From: Branchiostoma floridae | Taxonomy: Eukaryota > Chordata > Leptocardii > Amphioxiformes > Branchiostomatidae | DNA length: 64,000 nucleotides | Assembly: GCF_000003815.2 (NCBI RefSeq) | Contig: NC_049985.1 | Span: 3,492,157 to 3,556,156 of the forward strand | Direction: 5' to 3' | Made by a program: the position numbers and the translations under genes | In this document: positions 22,955 to 33,800 of the stretch, in pieces | Layout of the letters: the number at the start of each line of letters is the position of its first letter | How positions within the stretch are numbered: the first letter of the stretch is position 1 | The notes under the pieces: model-generated | The model's input: the letters and a program-made list of their open reading frames with translations, nothing else | Told to the model about the DNA's origin: nothing | Databases searched by the model: none

Positions 22955-23090
22955 TTGGGTCATGACTACCAGTTGTTACAGCAGTGGTGGTGTCTGAGTA
23001 CATTAATTTTAATTTTGGAAATCTTTTTAATGATGCAGCGGTTGTTACTGTAACTGTTACAGCAGTCATGGTGTCTGGTCCATCTGGTCA
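22955..23090 (-). repeat. Partial repeats of the copy 2 terminal codons
   Basis: The stretch encoding the end of the tail (GGHDQM region, about 23087-23133) is repeated imperfectly at about 22960-22998 and again at about 23045-23075. The present stop codon (23066) lies in one of these repeats, which explains why the last residues differ from copy 1. Confidence 0.55.
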
Positions 23091-24286
23091 TGACCACCAG
23101 TTGTTACAGTAGCTGTAGTGTCTGTGCTGTTGGACACAACACCAGGGTCTGGGCCAACAGAGCGATTCCTGGTCCATCTCTTCCAACAGATTATGAGAAC
23201 AATCATGGTACCAATGAGGACAGTGCCGGCTGCTGCACCAGCAATAGGGGCAATGGGAATAATGGGATGCGATTCAGGCTCTTCTGGAGGCAAAGAGTGA
23301 ACAAAAACAGATGAAGTAGGACCAGATTCAAACTGTTCTGAGGGAGTAGAGCCAACAGATACAGGCTGGGAGAAAGTGGGAGAAGACACAAGCTGTTCTG
23401 GAGGTGTAGAGCCAACAGATACAGGCTGGGAGAAGGTGGGAGAAGACACAAGCTGTTCTGAGGGTGTAGAGCCAGTATGTACACGTATGGCAAAAGTCGG
23501 AGAAGATGCAATGTCTGAAGAACTGGTGGTGCCTACTGGAGGAGGTGAAGCATTTGTAGTAGTTGTGGACAGAAAGCTTACAATTCTTGGCTTTTCACAG
23601 ATCAAATCTTCACGACTGACGTCTATCAGCTTTTGCCCTTGTAAGCGGGCTGGTTGAGAACAAATTATCTCTTTTTTTATAGATCTTTTTATCCTTAAGG
23701 AAAGCATGCTGCAGTCACACTGCCAGGGGTTGTTGACGATATTCATTAACAATACTTGACTAGAGTACAGTTGGATCTGAGGGAGATCTGAGACCATACT
23801 GGGATGGATGGTTGTCATCTTGTTATTGTTCAGCAACAACATTTGAAGCTTGGGCAGGTTTGAAAGTACGCCTGGCTGAATGGTTTTTATCTTGTTGTTG
23901 TGCAGCATTAAGTTTCTAAGCTGTAACATGTCTGAAAATGCCCGAGGCTGGATGTTGGTTATTTGGTTGTAGTGCAGATACAACTTTTGCAGCTGTGGTA
24001 GGTTAGAAAATGTACCTTGCTGAATCTCTGTTATTTGGTTGTGGGACAGATTTAGTACTATCAAACTCCTGTATCTTGAGAAAGCAGATGGACTGATGGT
24101 TGTAATCTTATTGTATTTTAAGTCAAGTTTAGTGATACTTGAAGGTAGATACTGAGGAACACTGCCTCTGGTTCTGCAGCAGCAGTTACAGTCTGATGAA
24201 CAGCTGGTGCTGCAGGCTGCGGTCGGTCCAGCTTCCTTCAGGACGATAAGCAGAAAGACCAGCAGTGTCTTCAGCTTTCCAAACAT
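23066..24286 (-). CDS. LRR single-pass membrane protein lacking Ig (copy 2)
   Basis: A 406-residue frame, nearly identical to copy 1 through the signal peptide (1-24), LRRNT (C25, C29, C33, C35, plus extra C36 and C37), five LRRs (51-170) and LRRCT (186-230). It then passes directly from residue 238 into the Thr-rich stalk: the 89 codons carrying most of the Ig domain in copy 1 are absent, in frame, within one exon. The stalk has one more 20-residue repeat than copy 1 (units near 261, 281, 301 and 321). The transmembrane helix is at 345-367, and the tail begins with the same RNRSVGPDPGVVSNSTDTTA but ends differently. It is probably a surface protein; the ligand is unknown. Whether it lost the Ig domain or copy 1 gained it cannot be told from two copies. 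Confidence 0.9.
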   Translation of the reverse strand: MFGKLKTLLVFLLIVLKEAGPTAACSTSCSSDCNCCCRTRGSVPQYLPSSITKLDLKYNKITTISPSAFSRYRSLIVLNLSHNQITEIQQGTFSNLPQLQKLYLHYNQITNIQPRAFSDMLQLRNLMLHNNKIKTIQPGVLSNLPKLQMLLLNNNKMTTIHPSMVSDLPQIQLYSSQVLLMNIVNNPWQCDCSMLSLRIKRSIKKEIICSQPARLQGQKLIDVSREDLICEKPRIVSFLSTTTTNASPPPVGTTSSSDIASSPTFAIRVHTGSTPSEQLVSSPTFSQPVSVGSTPPEQLVSSPTFSQPVSVGSTPSEQFESGPTSSVFVHSLPPEEPESHPIIPIAPIAGAAAGTVLIGTMIVLIICWKRWTRNRSVGPDPGVVSNSTDTTATVTTGGHDQMDQTP

Positions 24287-24291
24287 TTTGT

Positions 24292-26169
24292 CTGCAAGAG
24301 AAGGAATACAATGTAGATGTAATAACTGAAAACAAACTTGTGCTTAAAAGTCGTTATTGCCTAGTAACGTTACATATTGCTTGTGCATGTTGAAAAGTCT
24401 TTTATGTCGCTATGAAACACAACTAAAGAAATTGTTATTCCTGGTAAAGAGAGTATTAACCACCTCACAAACTTCCACCCTACAAACACTATTATTATAT
24501 TTATTATTATTATTAATAGTTACTTTAAGGAGCTCTGTGTCCTAATGACCCTTTTTTGTTATGTTTATGGTCAATTGGCAAATAGAGATTGTTGATAGAT
24601 GGATGCTGCTTTGGTACATGACACTATTTTGTGTGCCATCAAAGGATCTGCTTAGAGATTAGTAATCATTATAACTGCTTAGAATTTCATTGATAAATCT
24701 CAGTGCATGTGAAGTCAAAATTGCTAAACAGAGTGGAGTGATGAACATTTTGTACAGTCACCAATTTGGAACAAAAAGACATGCCCACCTGCAGCCAATG
24801 TAGCCAATATGATGACAGCATGCAAGCCATTTACTCTATGAATGGAACCAGTCCTGCATACCTTGTTGTGTTCTTCACAGTTGAGTCCTCTGTAGAACAA
24901 GGATTCTATGTGCTTCTCCCAAGTTGTGTTGGTCTGTCAAGGGTCACTTTTCAACGAATTGGTCTCCAATACTGAAAAATCATGTTAAAACACCAGGGTC
25001 AAAATCATATTGACGCTCATTAATATTGTTTACTTACTTCCAAGTTGGACACCTGATGACGTAGGGGAAAATTGAAAACACTTTTTTTTAGCTGTTTTAG
25101 GACCAAACAACCTACCCAAAGACCACATTTGAATGTTGGACAAACACAGCTCTGATGGTTAAAAGTCATTTTAATTAATTGAAATTATTTGTGCCACAGT
25201 ATAAAATAAGTTAAAAGCCACAGGACCTACGGGCTTAATTAGATAATTATTGTATAAATTCAACAAGTGAAATCAAGACTCTTCCACTTCTGGATTGAAT
25301 ATGGAATAAAAGATCTTAGAAAAGGATTTGTATTACAAGGTTTTGTTTCTTATGGAGGCTGTATTACGTCGCGTCAGAAACTGCAGATGGAAACAAGTCA
25401 GTAAGAAGTATCAAGATTTACCATTGACATCCGTATATAGTTTCATCAGGTTGGTAGATCAATTGAACAAAGTCTTCTTCGTTACACAACCTTCCTTTAA
25501 TTCTTCAATAAACGTTTCAACAACCATCTGATGAAGGCAACAGATGGTCGTCAAAACATTTACTGAAGAATTGAAGGAAGGTTGTGTAATAAAGAAGACT
25601 TTGTTCAATTGGCCATTGACAATTTTACAAAACAGAATAAGGGAATATTCGAATGGACGTAACGTTGCTCAGAAAGTTTTCCCTTCTGAGCTTCTGAAGG
25701 ATATGATGACCCTCTCACGGCACCAGATACTATGAGGGAATATGCGTTCATATTGCAGCCGCTAAATTAGTCTTGTGTCAGTATCTGAACAACCATGCCA
25801 TACGTACATTGTACAGTGGCATATTCCACTGACGGATTTATAAATTCTTATTAATAACTTCCAAATTTGTCTGAGCAACTCAAATTTACAAGTTATCTAT
25901 GGTCTATTAATTTTTATAAAAACCTTCGCATCCATTTGGGTGATGTGAATGCTCCATGATATTTTGGACGTTAAAATTACTCTTGGATATGATTGTGTTT
26001 TTTTCAAGGAATGCATAAGAAAATAAGACAAAGTTTTACTTTCACTGCAGTGTATAGTATCTGTTTGGGCAAGTTAAGTCCTGGCCCCAGAAAGAAATGT
26101 TATGACAGTTAACAGTTTTTTTTTCCTACAAATCCAAATAGTTTTTGATAATATTGAAGTGAGACTTAC
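24292..26169 (-). other. Intron 1 of LRR copy 2
   Basis: Donor GTAAGTCTCAC at 26169; acceptor CCTTCTCTTGCAG ending at 24292, again five bases before the ATG. Length is about 1.88 kb. It carries a fold-back insertion (25421-25620) absent from copy 1 and lacks the CR1-like insertion of copy 1. No other gene is seen in it. Confidence 0.6.
25421..25620. mobile_element. Fold-back insertion with 8-bp target repeats in copy 2 intron
   Basis: Two 71-base arms (25460-25530 and 25541-25611), about 90% complementary, are separated by 10 bases. The insert is flanked by CCATTGAC on both sides (25421-25428 and 25613-25620), which occurs once at the matching place in copy 1 (about 19965). CTGATGA at 25528 and decayed GAAAC boxes resemble the Penelope-like terminal repeats elsewhere in the window. 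Confidence 0.65.
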
Positions 26170-26321
26170 CGACAAACGGAGTCCTAAGGAACTGTATCCA
26201 GTACTAGTCACAAGAAAAGCAGTCCTGTAGATTGTACTTAGAAGACAGCTCAAGTGGTCTAAGACAAGCCAGGGAAGTCTTGGTTGTAGCTCTTGCGCCG
26301 AGCGTAGCCAACTGTACAACT
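26170..26321 (-). other. Non-coding first exon of LRR copy 2
   Basis: About 152 bases from the initiator to a GTAAGT donor (intron begins at 26169), without any ATG. It is homologous to the first exon of copy 1 with small indels. Only one donor is present here, unlike copy 1. Confidence 0.6.
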
Positions 26322-26352
26322 GAGCAGTTTGTTTCCCAACATATATATATAT
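26321..26352 (-). promoter_or_regulatory. TATA box and initiator of LRR copy 2
   Basis: TATATATATA on the minus strand (26341-26352) lies about 31 bases from an initiator TCAGTTG whose A pairs with 26321. It corresponds base for base to 20681-20712 of copy 1. The upstream ~250 bp is also conserved between copies. Confidence 0.6.
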
Positions 26353-26949
26353 CCACACAATTTCTGCTCACTCAACTAGGCAAAATTGAATTTAGCTTTC
26401 TGAAATTGTGCTTGTTCAAATTAGTAAGATGCTGGATAAGTTTGGGAGAACTTGAAAGTCAAGTTCACATGATGTTTTCATTCCAATGTAGCTAAAGACG
26501 TAATGAAGTTAATTGTTGCCAAAAATCAAAGCAGTTTTTCATCACAGTACAAAGCCACACGATTTGTAAAACTGATCATTTTGCGGATCTGCTTGGTTGA
26601 AATAATCCCAATTGCAGAGAAGGATAGAAAAAATTACTGCAATCACGCAAACTCTCCTTTGTAGTTTTTGATTCACTTTTCTGGCTCTGGCTATCAACTG
26701 TATTATTTCTTTGTTGAAGGCTTAAGTTGCACATATTGTTTCTCTCAGTAATTTAGCCTTTGAGCATTTGATCCAATATTACATTAAAACTGATGGGGGA
26801 AATGAGGGTTTGCCTAATGCAATTGGAATGTTTGCGGCTTGAAACCTCAGCCGGCTCATACCAAAGACTTAAAAATACTGCTTTCTCTGCTTTTTAGCAC
26901 AAGAGTATGGGGGCTGAAAACACTCCACTTACAATAAACTAGCCCCTAC

Positions 26950-27393
26950 TAGGGGTGGGTATCAGTACATAACAGTAACTGTTTTTTCTTGTTGGACCGG
27001 TCCGGAAAAAAAAACGGACCTGAAAAAAGTCAATTGACCAAATTTTGAACCGATTGGAAAATGAACAGATTAAACAGGCAGTCGTTCACGTGTTTTGAGG
27101 CTTACCGGTCCAAATAGATAACAAGAGCGAAGTAAAGAAGACTTCATAGTCATTTTTACCAAGTTTCTACAGTCAATTTTAATCTAAGGCAACAGCGGCA
27201 ATCAAAGATAGCATTTGTAAATGCCAGTAGAAGTCGGATACTTTGTATAGATTCCTCTGTAGCAAAATGGACCATTGTTTTAAGTATCACCCATTCACAA
27301 GTTTTCACATACAATCAGGTCCAGGTTTAGGTCTGAACCTCTGGACCTGGGCCATATCTGGACCTAAATTTTCTGTACCGGTACCCACCCCTA
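26950..27393. mobile_element. hAT-type non-autonomous element
   Basis: Starts TAGGGGTGGGTATC and ends with the near-complement GTACCCACCCCTA. A perfect 8-bp duplication GCCCCTAC flanks it (26942-26949 and 27394-27401), the hallmark of hAT transposition. The interior has GGACCGGTCC-rich blocks and no transposase. Confidence 0.85.
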
Positions 27394-27528
27394 GCCCCTA
27401 CGATATGTATATAGTGGTCTGTGTAGCCCAAAGACTGTACAAATGGACCACCAACCCTATAGTTTGTGAGGAAGCTTTCAACTTGAACAGATATTGGAAA
27501 GGGGGACTGTACCATTCTTAAAACCGTT

Positions 27529-27712
27529 AAACTGCCAGAGTTTCAGTCCTATAAAACGCTATGAGTGCCAGGGTTGGCCGCTGATCTCCAAATAGAAACC
27601 CCCAAACATGGCCGAAGTCCCTAACTGCCGGGGTTAGGGACTTCAGCAAAGCTGCTACTTCGGGGGAATACACAATGTATATGTGTGCCAGATATGTCCG
27701 GGTTTCGCAGTT
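27529..27712. mobile_element. TTAA-type TIR mini-element (candidate)
   Basis: TTAAACTGC at the left and GCAGTTTAA at the right border ~180 bp with an internal perfect hairpin (GAAGTCCCTAAC / GTTAGGGACTTC, about 27614-27646). Ends are short, so the call is tentative. Confidence 0.4.
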
Positions 27713-27713
27713 T

Positions 27714-28218
27714 AAGGGTTAAACTTGCCCCCTATCTCTGACACACAATCTGCTGATATACAAATCCTACCTCGCCGATATCTGCTTGGAGATTAGATAT
27801 TGATGATTTCTTATTTGATTTGAAATTGGGTGTCACCTGGTTGACCTATTTTGGCATGTTAGCCTTTATTGTTTATGACATTGAGGATGAAGCATCAGCC
27901 TTCATGACAGTTTAGGCCACACCAATTTTATTTCTTGCTTCTCGGATTCGCCTGTCAATTTTTTTCATTTAAAAGAAAAAAGATTGAGTCTAGAGAATAA
28001 TAATACAGGTTTTGGTATGACAATTTTATTGACAAACCTGTAAATATTACCATTTATAGCCACATACATGTACCATCTCCTTGGTACTGAACTGCCTTCC
28101 ATTACAAGCTCTACTGCATGTGAAGAGTCATCGAAGCTCTGGTTGTTTCCTGTTTTTGTGTTATCAGTGTAGCACTTGGTATGTTTAGTTGTAACAGGGT
28201 TACTTGAAAAACAGGTCA
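27714..28218. other. No gene seen
   Basis: AT-rich, with a solo GGCCACACC-family left end at about 27912. Confidence 0.55.
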
Positions 28219-28556
28219 TTAGGCCACAACAATTCTATTTGTTGTTTCTTGGATATCCCTATATTTTTCTGATTTGAAAAAAAAAAAAAAAACTTTTCAA
28301 ATTAATGGCCACTGCCTCTCCTTTCTCAAATTAACTATTGGCCTCAAATTCCACTAGCTGTTTGTGCCTATTCTAGACGGTACGTTTATAATATTTCTTC
28401 AAACTTTGGACTTTGCTACCAGGGTCCCCCAGGCTCCTCGATCTCTCCTACCCCCAACTTTTTGCAAAATTTTATTTTTTATTTTTTTTTACCGACCGAC
28501 CCAATTTTTTTCTGAAGAAATCCGAGAAACAACAAATAAAATTGGTGTGGTCTTAA
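28219..28556. mobile_element. GGCCACACCAATT-family TIR element, complete
   Basis: TTAGGCCACAACAATTCTAT on the left and ATAAAATTGGTGTGGTCTTAA on the right, 338 bp, with a poly(A) run and an unrelated AT-rich middle. A solo left end of the same family is at about 27912. Confidence 0.7.
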
Positions 28557-29159
28557 TCATGTACAGTGAATCTTTCCTGCCACAGATTACAGAAAGAGTT
28601 GAAACAGACCTTAGTGCACCAAGCAGTGACTGTGAAATGACCCTAATTATTGTCACAGTTTTCTGTGTTTTCATGTCAAAGTCAATTTGAAAGCACTTCC
28701 AATGTTTGAAACTGTCACTTAAGAGCTCAGGGTTACTTGAGTCCATATAGCAAGGAGACGTCATAACAGCAAAGGGCAGGGAGGAAAACTTACTGAATAT
28801 TACTGTATTCACCATAAAACTATAGTGCACCGAGGCGTAAAACTGGTCCTCAGGTTTTGCTGTCTTTTTCCAGTTAAAAAATATGACGTTACTTTTATAA
28901 ATCTGAGAACCAAGAAATCAAATTGATGTGGCCAAACATTTGGTTCATTGACCTGAGTATACACTTCAATGACGAGACATGAAGACAGAAGACCAAACCC
29001 CAGCACCACCATTGTGTGCCCGATGTGTGGTCGAACATGCGCCTCGGCTACAATCACACCTGTGGCGCCATTGAAGTCATCTTCGCAGAGCAATGGACAT
29101 CCAACAACAACAACAACCACAACAACAACACCTCAAGACATTAACAAACACATCCTTCT
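28557..29159. other. No supported gene
   Basis: Solo family right end at 28900-28936, then a frame with VCPMCGRTCAS (28969 onward) that runs into a (CAA)n tract near 29100. It recalls C-terminal zinc-finger tails of mobile elements but is too short to assign. Confidence 0.4.
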
Positions 29160-29290
29160 GTGCAGGGACCTTGAAGACATCAGGCCAGACAGAAGACATT
29201 TTCGTTTCCTCTCAGGTGACTTCTGCATCCGTTCTGGCCAAAATTGCTCAGAGGTTTGTGATGAATCCTTGTTCTTGACTGGAAGCCTGA
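29160..29290 (+). other. Exon-like block A (Cys-containing)
   Basis: After CTTCTGTGCAG the frame reads LEDIRPDRRHF, then FCIRSGQNCSEVC. It aligns with block B at 29733-29860 in the same phase after a similar AG. No good donor was found. Possibly a duplicated or decayed exon; not recognised. Confidence 0.25.
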
Positions 29291-29732
29291 AAAATAAGTC
29301 GTTAAGTTTAGGACACACCATCTTGATTTGGTAGTTCTTTGGTGTAAAAATAGATACTGAATTTGAAGATAAACAACTATTTAATTATCTGTGGGAAAGT
29401 TTGTACTTTGGTACATACAGTTTTAGGTAGTACTGTAAATCATAGTTATGTGTTATAGGCAGGTGTAAATAACATTACTGGGAAGGTAAATATTTGTTAC
29501 AATTATAACATTAGACAGTAAGTATACTTTCTGTGAGGAAACAACTTTTCCCTCACATTAGATTACTTTAGCCAATGTTGTAGTCCTTGCCTGAAAATAA
29601 GCCAGTACTACAAAGGAGGAGCTACTCAAAATGACTCTGTGGCGCGCTCGGAGATCCAAGGAAATGAACTAGTGTGGACTGGCAGCAACACATTTTACTA
29701 AAGCTGAAGCTCTAAAGCATTTCTGCATGTGA

Positions 29733-29860
29733 AGGAACCAGGAAGACATGAGGCCAAGCGGAAGACATAGGTTTCCTCCCATGAGTTTCTGCCCAAATTG
29801 CAAGGAGACTTGTGACGGACCCTTGTGCCCGGAGGCAAGGACCTGTGCACTTGAACCTGT
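29733..29860 (+). other. Exon-like block B (Cys-rich)
   Basis: Reads QEDMRPSGRHRF, then FCPNCKETCDGPLCPEARTC, a compact Cys pattern. Homologous to block A, 570 bp away. No clear donor follows. Confidence 0.25.
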
Positions 29861-31619
29861 GTTGCTCCCAATTACACACACATTAGTGCAACGCGCAGAC
29901 CTCTTTCTTCTGGACCCGTCTGTGTGGAAAGACATTTGTCTTGTCAGGGCACCTGTCTTCCCTGCTGTGCATTTCTTAATGGGGCAGACTTTACTGTTAT
30001 GTCTGTAGTGGAGACTCTGAGGTTACCTGGGGTTATACCCAAATAATGATGTGAAGGAATACCAACATGAGACAGCACCAATTTCAGCTTTTGGTTTTCA
30101 GATTTTAGAAAAGATGGTTCAATTGAAATACTATAACGTAAGTTTAAAATTTACTCAAAGGCCTGTACTTGAATTGGTGCACACAATTTCATACAGAAGA
30201 ACTTTATTGCATGACAATTGTACATGGTACAATGTATGGCAACGACTATTACAAAATAAAGTACAAAATAGAGGTAATGCTATAGGATAAAGCTTAACAA
30301 CTTTGTTAACATAACAAAAAAGGGCTAACATAATTCTATAATCACCTAGCCTGCTGTTTTTATCTTGACCGCTAGCTTTTATTGATATGCACTGAATACC
30401 AAGGAATTAAGAAGGTACAAAAATGTATGGCTTGAACATATTCAATTTGTTGAATGGAAAGGTCTCTGTACCTTGGCTCACAAAGTATCGGATCAAGAAA
30501 AGAATGTTTTCACCGTGTGGCTGAAACAATTCTGTAAAACAGGAAAATTTAAAATAAACAAAGAAATATTTGAGGTGTTATCATTTTGCGTTAAGAGGTC
30601 CCTGTGACGAAAAAAAATATCTATAGGGTTAGCATTCCTGGCGCTGTGAAAATCCTGTTTAAAAAAGATAAAGTTGTATCATGATCCTTGTTTAGCCAAA
30701 ATTTACAATAAAAATGATTTTCTTATCATGATGACAGGACATTTTGTCTCACCCTAATACATTCAAGTACAAGGAATGGTGGAATACTGGTAAGGCTAAA
30801 CATAATATTCTTTAAACTCTAAAGCCTTTTCAGTAGACTGTTGCTTGGATGAGCAATTGAGCAGTCAGGATCCCCCCCCCCCCCATGCAGACCCTCATGA
30901 ACTGAGGTGGCCTTTTAAAGTATGGTTTGGTAACCACCAGACTATCCATGCTACACTTATGCAGAAACCACAGACAGCGCGGCGGCGGCCTGCTTTAGTC
31001 TGTTCCTGTCATCAGAGCTTAGACATCTGAAATGTTTGGTCGATGTTGACAGTTTCAAAATTGGCAGAAAATCCTCTTTCCCGGCCATCTATTACAAAAC
31101 CCCTTGGTGTGATTTATCTCCTTTGCTGGGAGGTATGGGAAGAAAATCAGAGCAAAGGAGAAAGAAAATTGGAGGCAAGATGGCAAAATGGAAAATTCCT
31201 TTCAGTCGCATCTCCAGAAGCTGTCCTGAGAGAGAAATTCACTTGGTGGCATGGACACAGATTTTGGCCAGTCTGTCAAGAAAATCAGATCGTTGTAAGA
31301 TAAAACTTTAAAAAAATGTTTTTTAACTTAACCACACAAAAACCAATATGGGCTTCAAAATAGAGAACGGGACAGAAACAAAAATCAAAGCTGTCCTTTT
31401 TCAACAACATACAGTGTGCATCACATAACTGCAGATACAATTTTGTTGCATTTTCAGAAGTACCATCTTGGAACACTTTTTTCTCATTAGGCCATACCTA
31501 TTTGTTTTCTTTTTTTTAATCTAGATATGCTCCACCAAATGACAGAAATTCTGAATGAAAATAGACTCTGAGCTTGAAGACAAGAATCGTGCCTTGGTGT
31601 ACTCAGGTATGTGGACTTG
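29861..31619. other. No supported gene
   Basis: Poly-C run near 30880, a SINE-head-like piece (minus, about 30900-30960), otherwise AT-rich with overlapping short frames at 31036-31311 that show no recognised domain. Confidence 0.5.
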
Positions 31620-32146
31620 AAGGGGCATTCCACTCCAGAAGGGAGTCTTGTTTTCCAATAGATAATGTGTCAATGAATACATAATCAGCCGAATTTTGTG
31701 GAATTCACCTTGGGATCAATTACGTGATGTGTGTTTTATAAAACAATAATGACACTCACTAAACCCATGCAGACCCTACACATGCATTCCCTATACGCAT
31801 AGACGCTTTGTTTATCGTACATATTTTGGGGATAAATGAGGTACACTAAGCACACCGAGAAGGCAAATTGCTCATAAGATAGCAAAGAATACAAGAACAA
31901 GACGAGATTTCTTAGTGAACCTGAAATTAGTTTTGTAACCTTACCTAAAAGTTTTGCATTGTATTCAGCCATAGGATTAATTCAATTAGAGGGTACTTGG
32001 GGAGTTTGTAGAATACTGAATGCTTTTGAGGCATGTGGAGCAACTGGGTACTTTATCGTATAATGTGAAGTAGTATGCAGTTGTCACTTCTTAAAAATAA
32101 TATCTATCGGAAAATAACACTCCCATGTGGAGTGGAATGCCCCTTT
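31620..32146. mobile_element. TIR element (AAGGGGCATTCCACTCCA ends)
   Basis: Perfect 18-bp inverted termini at 31620-31637 and 32128-32145 enclose about 490 bp of AT-rich sequence without a transposase frame. The open frame at 31736-31972 on the minus strand lies inside and looks fortuitous. Confidence 0.7.
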
Positions 32147-33394
32147 AATACAATCACGTATATCCAATAGTATTCATTTTCCTTTCTGCCCTCTGCTTTT
32201 ATGATGTCTGCTTGCTATACCTCAATGAACAGTGGCCTGCAGGCCAATTTGAGCTTTCATGAATAAAAAAAGGTTCAAACAAACAAATGCTTTCATGTTA
32301 AAACGGCACCAGAACCAAGGAAACAATTCTATGTGGCCTTACCTTTTTAAAATGTCTCCCCTGTAACCAAACAAATCAAACTGCAACTTTCAACCTTCTC
32401 TTATCAACTCTTTCTGTGTGACATTCAACTACTCCCACACAGAAATCATTCGTCAATTTTCCTTAAGCTCTTCAAATTGTGGATAGGATATCCATCATTT
32501 AAGACGTCTTTTCCCTTCTTATGTCATTAGGAAGTTTGTCTTTGAGTGCTCTTAAGTTGAGTCTTACAGATTCTTAAAGTTAAGACCCAAACAGCTTGAG
32601 GCTATATCTTAAGTAGAAGGCAGAAGAATTTCGAACAGACCTTGTCATCAATCATGAACATTATTGTCATGTTAGATTCTTCATTGGTCCTTTCAGAAAA
32701 AAATTCTCTTATAACTGCTATTAAAAATAAATGCTGGCTACTTGGGAGTGGGGAAGACAGCTCCAATATAGGAAATCTCATCAACTTTAATCCTATCTGT
32801 GCAATAAAGTTTCATGTCTCCATTGATTGAACATACCTCCTATAAAATCCAGCCATATCCTTTTACTTTAAAAGGCAACCAGAGCGTGTACTAAAAAATA
32901 TACTTTAAGTTACTAAATTACATGTACATTACTTTAGAAAAAGACTATCACTTGGAACCATCTACAGAAATATACATGATCATTTGGACACATTTTGACC
33001 ATATCTTTTAAGTACAATTTCATGCGAGAATTTCAACACCTTTTCTGTGTTAGAGTGGTTGGACATCTAAACAATTAAACCTTTTATGCCTGTCAAAACT
33101 CTTCCTATCATAAAGGTGATATTCACTTTGCCAATTACTCTAAGATTTTCATACTTTTTTTTACTTTTTCTCAATTTTAGATCTTTTTTGATTTTGAAAC
33201 TTTTCTTCCAGTTCTGTGGAAGCGACTGTGAACCCCAGATCCGATCTTCCCAAGCCAGCTGAGATTTGTAGATAGGGCGGTCCTTGGGGGGCAGAAACAT
33301 ATTGTGACCTTTGGATGTTATATATTGGAGTGATATCCGCTGGGACCCAACTGCCAGGTCTTGTTACCATGGCGGCAATAAATAATACCAGAGG
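32147..33394. other. No gene seen
   Basis: AT-rich with a solo GGCCACACC-family right end near 32315. Confidence 0.55.
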
Positions 33395-33800
33395 AGAGTG
33401 TGTTACATGGTTGGCCACAGGAGAAGTGTAGCGTTTCCTGCTGTGGCCTGAGGTTTGCCACAAAGTCAGTGTAGCGTTTCCTTACATGGTTTGCTATGGA
33501 ATCAGTGTAGCATTTACTGCTGTGGCCTATGGTTTGCCACAAAGTCAGCGTAGCGTTTCCTGTACATGGTTTGCCTTGAAATCAATGAGTAGCATTTACT
33601 GCTGTGGCCTGTGGTTTGACACAAAGTCAGTGTAGCGTTTCCTTACATGGTTTGCCAAGGAATCAGTGTAGCATTTACTGCTATGGCCCGTGGCTTGACA
33701 CAAAGTTGCTTGAGCATATCCTTACATGGTTTGCCACAGAATCAGTGTTGCATTATCAGTTGTAGCCTATGGTTTGCCACAAACTTGCCTTAGCATGAAT
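33395..33800. repeat. ~84-bp minisatellite of paired 42-bp halves
   Basis: Alternating GTAGCGTTTCCTTACATGGT-TTGC and GTAGCATTTACTGCTGTGGC-CT halves with TTTGCCACAAAGTCAGTGTA. About five double units, decaying rightward. Confidence 0.8.

Larger units (their letters stand above)
21876..26745. repeat. Segmental duplication, copy 2
   Basis: Direct-oriented partner of 14502-21135. It is shorter because it lacks the CR1-like insertion, the gap-containing TIR element and the Ig-coding segment. The interval between the copies (21136-21875) is unique AT-rich sequence with a solo TIR end at about 21418. Confidence 0.8.

Noticed and set aside
23203-23511. 102-codon Leu-rich minus frame overlapping LRR copy 2
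   Set aside because: Shadow frame produced by the 60-bp stalk repeat; same for 16108-16347 in copy 1.
28969-29334. 121-codon plus frame with VCPMCGRTC
   Set aside because: Passes through a (CAA)n tract; the Cys motif alone is too short for a zinc-finger gene. Its second half is kept only as exon-like block A.
33395-33800. CRISPR-like regular repeats
   Set aside because: Units are degenerate, contiguous without unique spacers, and the context is eukaryotic; it is a minisatellite.
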